Positions 20,317 through 29,160 of a DNA stretch of 29,160 bases are shown here, in pieces. The first letter of the stretch is position 1, and each line of letters opens with the position of its first letter. The position numbers were made by a program, and so were the translations under genes. The stretch is from NCBI GenBank assembly GCA_029339195.1, contig JAPTJF010000612.1, positions 1 to 29,160 on the forward strand, given 5' to 3'. The notes beneath the pieces are model-generated. The model did not search any database. It was not told the DNA's origin and was given only the letters and a program-made list of their open reading frames with translations. This DNA is from Micractinium sp. NFX-FRZ (Eukaryota; Chlorophyta; Trebouxiophyceae; Chlorellales; Chlorellaceae).

Positions 20317-21720
20317 GATCAATGCAGCGGCATAGGCCGGCACCCTGATGCACGGGTAGTATACGTCAGTGAGGTGGCGATGAGGTGGAAGCAGCGGACA
20401 CTCGCCGCCGGCGGGCCTGGTGGCTCGCCGAAACTGATTGCACAGCTGCCCACATGACATGCACACACCGGAGCCGCAGGTTATGGTGCAGGTGGGTAAT
20501 TTCTAAGCCAACAGGTCTTACAACGCACGTCGTGACCGACCAGGCAGCCCCCCGGTGTGTCGGTTGGCCACCCGCAGGTGCGCACCGTCGGTTGTGTGCT
20601 TCCCGCGGCGTCCTGGTGCCGTGTAAGTGCACCGGACCCCTGCCTCGCTGAGCCGCCTCGTCCCCTGTGCTCCCCCATGCTGCTCTTCCCGCCCACCCAC
20701 CCGCGCCCACTGCTTCACACCACCCAACCCTTCACCCACGCACATCTTCGACGCACACCCTGCCCGACACTTCATGCCTTGAAAGTAGACATACTTTCAA
20801 TCGGAAAGATCTTTCCGATTGACGCACACACGCACTCAAGATCCCCCCCGGCCGCAATCCACGCCAGCAACGGTCATTGATCCCACATCCACACACCCCA
20901 TCTGACTCTGAGTGCGGCATATCTCTCTTTACTGTGAATGAAAGAATGGAAGGCAGAGATGGGTAGAACAGAGTCGGCAAAGGCGGCAGTGGCGCAGGGA
21001 GGAAAGTGAGCCGGGAGCAGGCCGGGACTCAGCGGGAGGGCGGTCAGGGCCAGGAGAGTTGGCGAGTGGGACGGGCTGGCTGCTCCTAAGGCTTGCAATA
21101 TCGGTCGTGCAGGCGGGCTGGCAGATTTGGAGCAAGATTGGAACAAAACAGGGAGCACAGGCGGGAGAAAAAGAAGGCAGCACGCCGGCGGTGTGCAGTG
21201 CACGGGCAGGACGTGACGCGGCTGTGCCAAGAGGCGGAGGCAGGAGCATGAAACAAAACGTGGTTGGTTGAACGCAAGGGCAGGGAGCGGTGCGCGCGGC
21301 GAGGGGGAGAGATAGTGGGGTACCGTGCAGTGCGCTTAGGTGGACTTGAGTAGCAACTGTGTATGTGCACGTGGGGGCCCTCCGGAGGGGGACAAGAGGG
21401 AGGGGCAGGGGCGGGCCAAAAAGGGGGAGGCACCGGCTGGCTGCAGTTGGGCACAGCCCGCCGGCCCATCACTGTGTGACCATCCATCACCGCTCATGGT
21501 GTCATGCCGCACTCAAGAGCGGCACACCGCCAGGCCTGGCCAGGCCAGGCTCCTGGGCGGCGGCAGCGGTCACCGCAGCCGCACCGTAGAGCACGGCGGC
21601 TGCACAAGGCGGGGGGCGGGGCGGGAGGGGAGGGGGGTGACACCCACCCCGCCTTGCCGCCCCATGCCGCCCACCTGGCCGTCTTTAGCACTCGGGTGTG
21701 GGTGCTGGGCCGCTCGTGGA
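20317..21720. other. Intergenic: promoter side of gene B, 3' region of transporter
   Basis: No supported coding exon. It should contain the 5' leader and promoter of gene B and the 3' UTR of the phosphate transporter (stop at 21721-21723). Its one striking element is the palindrome at 20797-20822. I found no minus-strand TGTAA close to the transporter stop. Confidence 0.5.
20781..20822. promoter_or_regulatory. Adjacent inverted repeats, one a 26-bp perfect palindrome
   Basis: Positions 20797-20822 form a perfect 26-bp palindrome centred on GATC (half site TCAATCGGAAAGA). Partly overlapping it, 20781-20798 is a second inverted repeat with 7-bp arms GAAAGTA/TACTTTC around GACA. It is about 760 bases upstream of the gene B ATG and 900 bases past the transporter stop. 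It could be a dimeric-factor site or a hairpin; no function is shown. Confidence 0.6.
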
Positions 21721-24700
21721 TTACTCCTTGGCCGCAGGGGCCGGGGCAGCGTCGCTGCTCTTGTCCTCGTCAGCAGAGGCGGGGTTGTACAGCTTGCCAA
21801 TCCCCATCAGGCGCTCCAGCAGGGAGAGGTGCTTTGGGTTGACCGCAGGGCCGTCGTATGCCTCGGCGTTGCCCTGCAGACGGGAAGGGATGGGGGAGGG
21901 GCATGGTGGGTTTGAGTTTGGGTTTGGGCTGGGCTGGGTTGTTTCAAGACTGGCTGGCAGGCCACCATGCGCAGGAACTGTCGTTATTGTCCTGCTCTCC
22001 GCTTCTCTCACATGACGTCAAGGCTTGACTGCATTGCTCATAGCCTGTGAGCACCTCAGGCTGCTCGCAAGCGCACAGGCAGCGCACGCGCCGCCGGGGG
22101 CTACCGGCGGGCGGGCGCAGCCCGCGATGCCTGGGCTGGGCTGCCTGCACGACATGCCCACACGGCGGGCCGGGCCCCTCCAGGCAACTCACGCTGACAA
22201 TGGCCAGCCAGCGCTTGTCGCCCTCCTTGAGGTCGAGGCCAGTGAGGTCGGGCACAAACAGGAGGGTGACAAACACGCCTGCGGGTCACATGGGGGTGGG
22301 GTGGGGCAAAGGTGGAGCACGGATGGTCGGTGAGAGTGCGGGGGCAGAGGGGGGTGGGCGCGGAAGCCGTGGACAGGGAAATGTGGGCAACACTCGGCTT
22401 GGCTGCTGAGCAGGGTTTGGATTCCTGGCCCCCTTTTCCCCCGTGCCAGCGGGCAGCAGCACTCACCCGCAATGCCGCACGCCCCGCTAATCCAAAACTT
22501 GCCGCTGCAGCCGGGGGAGGGGTGAGGGGCAGGCCAGCGAGCAGGGGTAAGGGCTGTGTGTCTCATGCTGCCGCTGCTGGGTGCATCCCCATGCCGCCGC
22601 TGCTGCTGGCCCGTGCTGCGACATCCGCCGTGTGGCGCGCGCACACCTGCCCGCCATTTTGCCTCCCCCCCAGGCCCCCGGCGGCACACACGCATAAGTG
22701 CCGAGGACATGAGTGCCGGCACACTGCTCTCTCACCGGTCGTCCACCAGTGCAAACACGACGCCCGCCACCAGGGCGCCCGCCTTGCCAATGGCGGCGGC
22801 AAAGCCGTGGCACATGGCACGCATCTCGGTGGGCACAATCTCAGCAGGCAGCAGCCAGGTGGTGGCGTTGGGCCCAAACTGGCCTGCAGGTGGGGAGGAA
22901 GGAAGAGGGGAGGAGGGAGAGAGGGTCACAGGCTGTGGGGCAAGAGGCTGGCGGGTGGAGGAGCACGGTCGAGCGGTGCTAGGGGCGACGCAGGGGGGCT
23001 CATAAAGAGAGTGTGCGCAACGCATGGAGTCCAGCTGCCCTCCCCTGCCCTGCCGCCCCCTGCCCTCTCCTGCCCTGCCGCCGCTCACCCCAGAAGGAGG
23101 AGAGGTAGTAGAGGGCCTGGAACCACTTGATGCCCCCCGCCAGCAGGTGGGTGTAGTCGGCGGCGCAGATGAGGAAGAGCACGCTGCGGGGGGAGGGGGA
23201 AGGGCAGGCGGGCCCGCAGCGTCAGTCAAGCTGCACGAGTAGCGTGGCGAGGGGCGGGGAATGGACGCACCCCGCCTGCGCCCCTCTCCACCCACACCCC
23301 ATCCGTGGCATGCTCTCCCACCTCCGTCAGCCCCAACGGCCCACCTGCCCCTGCCCCCACCCGCCCCGCTCACCCCATCCAGGCAAAGCCCATGGCCTGC
23401 ATGCGCATGCGCCCCATCCACGGCTTGTCAATGGTGAAGGCGGCAAAGTAGTAGCCCACCAGCGCCACCGACGAGTTGAGCAGCGTCCACTCCAGCACCT
23501 GCGGTGGGGGGCCCGGGGCGAGATCACAGGCAGGGCTGGCTGGGAGGGCGGCTGCCACGACGGGCACTCGTGCCGGCCTCTCCAGCCATTAAACTGCCCG
23601 GGCGCAGGCTTCCTGCACAGGCTTCCTGCACAGCCAACGCCCGCCGTCCGCCTCCCCGCCCGGCCGTCCGCCTGCCCTGTCCTGCCCATGCACCCCCAGC
23701 CCAGCGTGCGCCCCACCTGGATCAGAGAGGACCCTGGGTTGATGATGCTGATGAAGGTCGACTGGAACAGCTTGTTCCTGCAGCACAGCACGGGGCAGGT
23801 GAGCTGGCGACGGCATGGCGGCACGCAGTGCCTTTGCCGCCTGCCCGCCTTGCCAGGGCCCCCACTTTCCCGGCTCGCTCCTGCCTGCTCCCCGCCCATA
23901 AGCTGCTGCTGCCAAGCATATGTAACACACGGCCTAGCCAGCCTGCCCCACGCATGGAGGACCCCCCCAAAGCTGCCAGTGACCGGGCCGTGCTTAGAGC
24001 GAGAGCGTGACAACCCCCCCCCCCCCTTGAAGCCTGCAGTGGCTGGGCGCCCGGCCGTCCCAATTGCGTACCCTGCAAACATGAACCAAAACACGAACCT
24101 ATGAGCTCTACAGCGATGTCTCCTTAAGCAGCACATACATACCGCCCATCCACCGGCTCTTTGGCTATTTAGCAGTGGCAGCACATGCCGGCAGGCGCAA
24201 TGGTCAGCAGGCACATTTCTTTGCAGGCTGCCTGCCGCCAGGGACCGGGCCGTGCTCAGAGCGAGAGCATGACAACCCCCCCCCCCCAGTAGAAGCCTGC
24301 AGTGGCTGGGCGCCCGGCCGTCCCAATTGCGTACCCTGCAAACATGAACCAAAACACGAACCTATGAGCTCTACGGCGATGTTTCCTTAAGCAGCACATA
24401 CATACCGCCACACCAGGGGGCATCCACCGGCCACCCAGCCGTCCGCCCATAGAACCAGACGCCCCTTCTTGTGCAGCAGGCGGGGCGGCGGCGGCGGTCG
24501 TGCCTGGCACGTCATGTTAGGAGCCCAACTTGTAAGCCATGGCTGGCAACAGGCCTTGCTGCCCTTGCTGCCCAGCTTTAGGGCGTCTCAATCTTTGCGA
24601 GCGCAGCTCGCGATAGAAAAGGCTGCACATCCAGGCCCCCCTCACCACTGAAAACCTCTTGGGGGGGGGGTGCAGCAGGCGGGGCGGCGGCGGCGGTCGG

Positions 24701-27700
24701 GACCTGACATGTCATGTTAAATGTTGTGCCATGCCTGGCAACAGGCCTCGCTGCCCTTCTGTCAGCTCAGCCTTAGGGATTCTCAATCTTTGCGAGCGCA
24801 GCTCGCGATAGAAAAGGCATGTACCCAAGTTGAAAGTTTCTTGCGGCTGCGCGGCCGGCACGTTGATGCTTTTTCAAAGCGACCACGGCCCCCAGGCGCG
24901 CGGGCTTCGCGCCGGCCCCGCCGGCTTGACCGCGGAAGGCAGGCAACGTTGTTCGACACACATAACAGCGGCGCGCGGCTCTCGCTTCCTGGGCAGCCTT
25001 TTAGGTGGAATTGAACACTTTGGAGCGCTAAGGGGCGGAGGCAATGCACTCTGGGCGGGTGCACTGGGGGTCCACCTGCCGCCGCCGCTGACGTGGCACT
25101 GGCAGGGTGTGGGCACAAGGCTGGGCCCCCCTCTGGACTCAATTGATGTGCTCTGCACATTCCCGTGCTTCCCATTTCAGTAATAAGAGGATGAGGGGGT
25201 CAGCAGTCCCAGGTAAACACCGGCAGGATGGCCGGCAAGGGGGGAGGGCTGATTAAGACTCGGATTGGGCCGAGGGGCCCGCCGGACCCCCCGGCACCCA
25301 ATCCCCTCTTTTGTCGCAGCCGCACAAGTTTTTCCCACTGTAAGACCAGAATCTTATGCTTAACTCAGTAGAGAGTTAGCACGGTGGAAGCCAGGGAGTT
25401 TGAGGCACTCCCTTGGAGTAGGGGTGCATGAATGCATGGGGTGGCCGCCCCCCCCTCCCCCGCACCCCCGCACCGCCCCCCACCCGCCCCCAATAACCCT
25501 CCCCCCCCGGTTTTTGTTTTTTTTGCAGGAGGGGGGGGGAAGGAAGGAAGGCAGCTCACACCCCTGGCACCGGGGTGTGAGCTGCCTTGCGATAAGATAT
25601 GGGAGCTGCCTTGCGATAATGCGATATCCCGCCTCCTGCGCTCTCGTAGTACTCACGTAGTACGCGAAATCCCATGTGAATCATGAAAGGGCCGCGCCTC
25701 CAACGCGGTGCCAGTAGTGGCGCATCAGCAGCCAGTTGCGCTGAGAGGCGGAGCCGGCATCTGCGCGGAGGTGAGCAGGCATGGGCATGGGGTCAGGCGG
25801 GCAGGCAGTGAGTCGGGTTTCAAGCTGGCGGCAATTCACGAACTGAGCAGTGCATCTGCGCCTTGGCCGGCCACCGTGCCTGTCCAGGAACCCACGAGCA
25901 CTAGCCCCACCACACGACGCACTGCCCCACCAACCCTTGCCCATCGCCCTGCCGGACCCTGCCCCGCCCCTCCTCCGCCTCCCCCACATGCATGATTTGT
26001 GTTTGTGCTCACCCATCAGCTTCAGGCTCGAGCGCTTGCGGATCCACACCTTGCTCTCCTGGAGCTTGAACACGCGCCAGAGCAGCATGAAGAGGATGGG
26101 TATGAGGCCGATGCCATAAGAGAGGCGCCACACCAGGTTGAGGCTGTCGGGGCTGCACGACAGGTTCAGGGCGGGGCAAAGGAGCAGGGGTGAGGCACGA
26201 GAGGGGTGGCGGCACGCAGAGGAGAGGCGCCACACCGGGCTGAGCAAGGGGAGGCGGGTGGGAGTGGCAGGCATGCTGCAGACAACAGCCTGGCACGCTT
26301 TGCCTGCTGCGCCTAGCCGCCCCTGCCCCATGCCCCTGCCCCTTGGCTGGAGGTTTGCTGCGGCTGCCCGCTCACTCACTCATAGGGCTTGCCGTACTGG
26401 CCAAACGCGGCCATGAGAACCACCAGGACCATGGTGTTGAAAAAGTTGCCCCAGCCTGCAGGCGGGGGAAGGAGGGAGCGTGCATTACGGCATGAGAAGG
26501 GGGCGGGGAGGGGAGGGCATGGGGGCCGGCACGCAGCAGCCGCAGCATGCCAACATGTGTTCCCCTGCTGCCCAGGACTTCTGTTTGGGAACTGTCGAAG
26601 CAGCCTCTGACAAAGTCAAACAGATACAGCGCAACAGCTGCAGCACGGGGTGAGACCGTCTCAAGGCGACCGCAACAGCCGGCGGCGCCAGCAAACCGCC
26701 GCCAGACTCGCCGCCCAACCAGCGGCGACCCCTGCGCCCAAACATCTCCCTCGCTGCGTGTGTACTGACCCTGCATACTGAAGACACAGACCTGCGGGGG
26801 AGAGGGGGGACAGTGCAAGTCAGGAGAGGCACATGGGAGATGGGCGCTGCGTGGGCACGACAGGCGAGCGGGGCCCGCGCAGGCGCCAGCAGCATGGCAA
26901 TCCCCCCGCAACCTGACTGCCGGCCCGGCCCACCCACCACCGTCTCTCCGCGGCGGTGCTGCAGGTGCTTGGTGTTCTCAGCGCGCTCGTTGGCAGAGGT
27001 GGAGGCAACGGGGTACTCGCCTGCAGCAGGGGGCGGGCAGACAGTGGTGCATGGTGCATGGTTGCAATTTGCCGCAGCGGCGTTGGAGGCAGGGCCTGAC
27101 AGAGCTTCACCCGCACAGCTAGCTAGCTCTGCAACAAGCTGCGCATCTCCCACGCTGTTGCCTGCCACACAGGACTCTGTTTGCGACATCAAGGACTGGC
27201 GTCCTGGCCCCCCTCCCCGCCTCCCCCACCCCAGCGCACCTCCCACGCCCACGCCAAACAGCGCCTGAGAGATGGTGAACATGATGAACAGCTGGTTGTC
27301 GGTGCTGCCGCTGCTGGCAGCCATCAGGATGCCGACTGCACGGGCGGGTGGGCAGGGCGGCAGGTGGGGGTGGGCGGGTGGGGGTGGGTGGGCGAGGGGT
27401 GGGCAGCTGGGCAGCAGCTCCCGAAGCAGTGTGCAACACGATGCAGGGGTGTGATCAGCTGGCGGCCTGCCCCACTCATCCTAATGGGTCAGCAGAGCCG
27501 CAGGCTGCCCCCGATTCATATTCACACGGCAACATGATGGCCTCGTCGAGCGCAAGCCCCGTGGGGCCCCACCAGGGCCAGCTTTTCGCTCATGCGCAGG
27601 CGCGATTGCCCCCCATTGGCAATGCTGCGGCGACCAGGCCCGCACAGCTGCCTGTCTCCTGAGCTCTGCAGGGCGGCGGCTCCACTCACACACAAGCATG

Positions 27701-28865
27701 ATGGCGGCGTTGAGGACGGAGCCCCACTTGCGGCCGATGCGGTCGCAGATGAAGCCGATGCCCAGCTGGCCGGCGATGATGCCCGCCACCTGGCATGAGA
27801 ACAAGGCAAAGGCAACAGAGTGAGCAGGGGGAAGTTTGAGAGACACTTGGGCAGCTGTGCTGCAGCAGGGATGCGGAAGGAGGGCGGCAGGTGGGACGGG
27901 CGGGCACGTGCGCAGGGCCTCCACGCGCTCTGCCAGCTGGCAGCAAGAATATGTGTCCCCATGCCGTGCCTGCTGTGGCCCCCATCTCACCTGTGTGTAC
28001 GTCAGCGTGTTGGACAGGCCCTTGGAGCAGGTGGTGTGGTTCTTGAAGCAGCTGCGCCAATGGGTGGGCAGGGCAAGGTGGGGGTTCAGACGGGGTGCGG
28101 GCGCCGGGGCCAGGAGCGCGCTGGCCTGTGCAGGCATGCGCTCAAGTGCCAGGCACAGAGGCGGGGTGATCGTGAGGAACGCTGGCGAGACGATGACGCG
28201 CAGGCCGGGCATGCCACGCACGCCGGCAGGCATCGATGAGGGGCGACACATGCCGCTCCAGCGCTGCCACTGGCACCACGTGTGCACTCCAAGCGGGTGG
28301 CGTCGCACGCGCCTCCGCTGCCGGCCCACGCCCCTCCCAGGCGGCAGCTGCGCCCCTCCCCCTTGTCTCCTGCCCCGCCTCACTCTGGGTACTGCTCCTT
28401 CCAGATGCCCTTCATGTTACCCACCGAGAACACCTGCATGGCGGCGTGCAAGGGGCGCGGCTAGCGCAAGCAGGGTGAGTGAGGCGGCCGGCAACAAGCA
28501 TGCGCTAGCGCTGGCCAGCGCTGGCCGAGGCGGTTCAGAATCACCATGTGCCGTGCTGGCGCCAGACCAGCTTGCAGCGCTTGCAGCCGCCCTAATGCAC
28601 CCTCGCTCCACCGCCCGCCAAAAAGTTGTGGTACGCACAAAGTAGGCCTCCGCGCACATGCCTGCACGCAGGGAGGGCCAGAACACACAGGTGAGGGACA
28701 GCTGGCAAGTTTTGTTGCATTCACCGGCGTCCAACTCCCCCTTGATAGGAAGCCACGAGACCGTAAGCTGCAGGTAGGGCTGTGTAACACTCCTGCGGCC
28801 GGCCGGCCCAGCTGCGGCACTCACCCATGCCGGGGATCCACCAGCTCATCCACCAGTTGAGTGCG
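21721..28865 (-). CDS. Phosphate:H+ symporter, PHT1/PHO84 type (MFS), 5' end missing, disrupted
   Basis: Eighteen exons in view: 28865-28825, 28661-28639, 28433-28384, 28051-27991, 27789-27690, 27335-27240, 27020-26941, 26791-26770, 26455-26380, 26152-26013, 25760-25657, 23777-23717, 23498-23374, 23183-23089, 22883-22736, 22504-22467, 22278-22193, 21873-21721 (TAA), about 499 codons. Family marks: GMGMCAEAYF in the first membrane helix, the DRIGRK loop motif, GGEYPVAS, CVFSMQGWGNF, WDFAYY, NKLFQS, QFGPNATTW and AEIVPTEMRAMCHG, followed by a charged cytosolic tail. It would import phosphate with protons across the plasma membrane. All junctions agree in phase except exon 25760-25657 to 23777-23717, and that exon also carries an in-frame TGA (25684-25686). 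The gene start lies beyond 29160 or in an unrecognised exon. Confidence 0.88.
23981..24409. repeat. Direct repeat pair of about 166 bp inside transporter intron
   Basis: Copies at 23981-24146 and 24243-24409 are nearly identical: GACCGGGCCGTGCT, a poly-C run, CTGCAGTGGCTGGGCGCCCG, GAACCTATGAGCTCTAC, ending CATACATACCGCC. They differ by a few substitutions and the poly-C length. No coding capacity, no terminal inverted repeats seen. Confidence 0.9.
24472..24818. repeat. Second direct repeat pair of about 150 bp in the same intron
   Basis: Copies at 24472-24623 and 24671-24818 share TGCAGCAGGCGGGGCGGCGG, GTCATGTTA, GGCAACAGGCC and TGCGAGCGCAGCTCGCGATA, with small indels and substitutions. A ten-base G run precedes the second copy. 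With the other pair this makes most of the 1.9-kb intron repetitive. Confidence 0.9.
25548..25619. repeat. 17-bp inverted repeat plus 17-bp direct repeat
   Basis: 25548-25564 and 25572-25588 are perfect inverted 17-bp arms (AAGGCAGCTCACACCCC and its complement) around a 7-base loop. The right arm overlaps a direct repeat, GAGCTGCCTTGCGATAA at 25579-25595 and 25603-25619. The block lies within the transporter intron, about 40 bases from the donor of the damaged exon. Confidence 0.9.
25657..25760 (-). pseudogene. Damaged transporter exon: in-frame TGA and out-of-phase donor
   Basis: The exon continues the frame from SLKLMD through AGSASQRNWLLMRHYWHRVG and reaches GAALS. It then meets TGA (25686-25684) and resumes in the same frame with FTWDFAYY up to the donor GTGAGT. 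Family members have Trp at the TGA position (WFxxD). The exon ends in phase 0, but the next one (23777) begins with the third base of the Gly codon in YGNKLFQ, so two bases are missing at the junction. Confidence 0.75.
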
Positions 28866-29160
28866 CTGCAGGCAGGCAGCAAACGGAGGGGTCGGAGCGC
28901 AGTGAAGCGCCATCTGGCGGCGGCGGCGGCAAAGTTCTGTTGCTGGAGCCAGGCCGGGGAGCCAGCACACCGGCGGCATCGGGAGGGTGCGAGAACATCA
29001 AGCAGGGTCTGGGGAAGTATGAGTGAAGCACGTGCTGACGAGGGTTGGGCAACACGTGGTGTCTGCAGGAGGTCACCATGCATCACCAGTAGATCCGACT
29101 GGTTCTCCCGCATTAGTTCCCTACATTGTAAGCCCGGGTTCTCAAAATCCCCACCTTGCT
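28866..29160 (-). other. Upstream flank of the transporter, no exon identified
   Basis: The exon at 28865 begins with the third base of a codon, so at least one more coding exon must lie upstream. I see no convincing exon with a matching phase in this 295-base stretch. Its C-rich end before 28865 fits a normal acceptor (CCTGCCTGCAG). Confidence 0.5.

Noticed and set aside
25548..25588. Complete MITE or insertion sequence
   Set aside because: The inverted arms are only seven bases apart and no internal sequence, transposase or target duplication is visible.
25684..25686. Selenocysteine codon at the TGA
   Set aside because: The family has Trp, not Cys, here, and no selenoprotein relative is known to me; a SECIS element could not be recognised by eye.
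27481..28383. 300-codon minus-strand frame in the transporter region
   Set aside because: It contains two genuine exons in frame, but the rest is intron. The family alignment requires splicing at 27789, 27690, 28051 and 27991.

Overview
The window looks like nuclear DNA of a green alga (Chlorophyta; I cannot place it more finely). The reasons are very high G+C, genes broken into many short exons with CAG acceptors and mostly GTGAG-type donors, frequent CAG/GCN microsatellites, a TGTAA-type polyadenylation signal, and extracellular proteins carrying a hydroxyproline-rich (SP/PPP) linker as in volvocine and chlorellacean cell-wall glycoproteins. Almost every long open frame is an antisense or out-of-phase shadow. 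I rebuilt the real genes by joining exons whose splice phases agree.

Layout. (1) 77-1070, plus strand: the 3' end of an unrecognised gene entering from the left, directly after a 73-base G run, with a TGTAA signal at 1172. (2) 1653-9975, minus strand: gene A, 17 coding exons, 888 residues. (3) 11486-20037, minus strand: gene B, 19 coding exons, 1105 residues. It is a tandem paralogue of A with nearly every splice site in the same place and phase. (4) 21721-28865, minus strand: a phosphate:H+ symporter of the PHT1/PHO84 type (major facilitator superfamily), 18 exons in view, lacking only its 5' end, which runs off the right edge.

Genes A and B encode secreted modular proteins. In order they have a signal peptide, an Ala/Gln-rich helical region, a SUEL/rhamnose-binding-type lectin domain (YG and DPC motifs), a Pro-rich extensin-like linker (about 110 residues in A, about 340 in B), and a right-handed beta-helix that starts with a pectate-lyase-3-like motif. 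They probably act on or bind wall polysaccharide, but the substrate is inferred and unknown.

The phosphate transporter keeps nearly all expected phosphate-site residues. The exception is the tryptophan of the WFxxD motif, where the sequence has an in-frame TGA. The donor of that same exon is also out of phase with the next exon by two bases, and the adjoining 1.9-kb intron is full of direct and inverted repeats. The gene is therefore either a recently broken allele, an assembly error, or something stranger.

A recurring curiosity, in gene 1, gene A and twice in gene B, is a tandem duplication of an intron's 3' end together with the first bases of the next exon, which leaves decoy acceptors. 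Two GC-AG introns are conserved between A and B. No tRNA, rRNA, CRISPR array or complete transposon was recognised.
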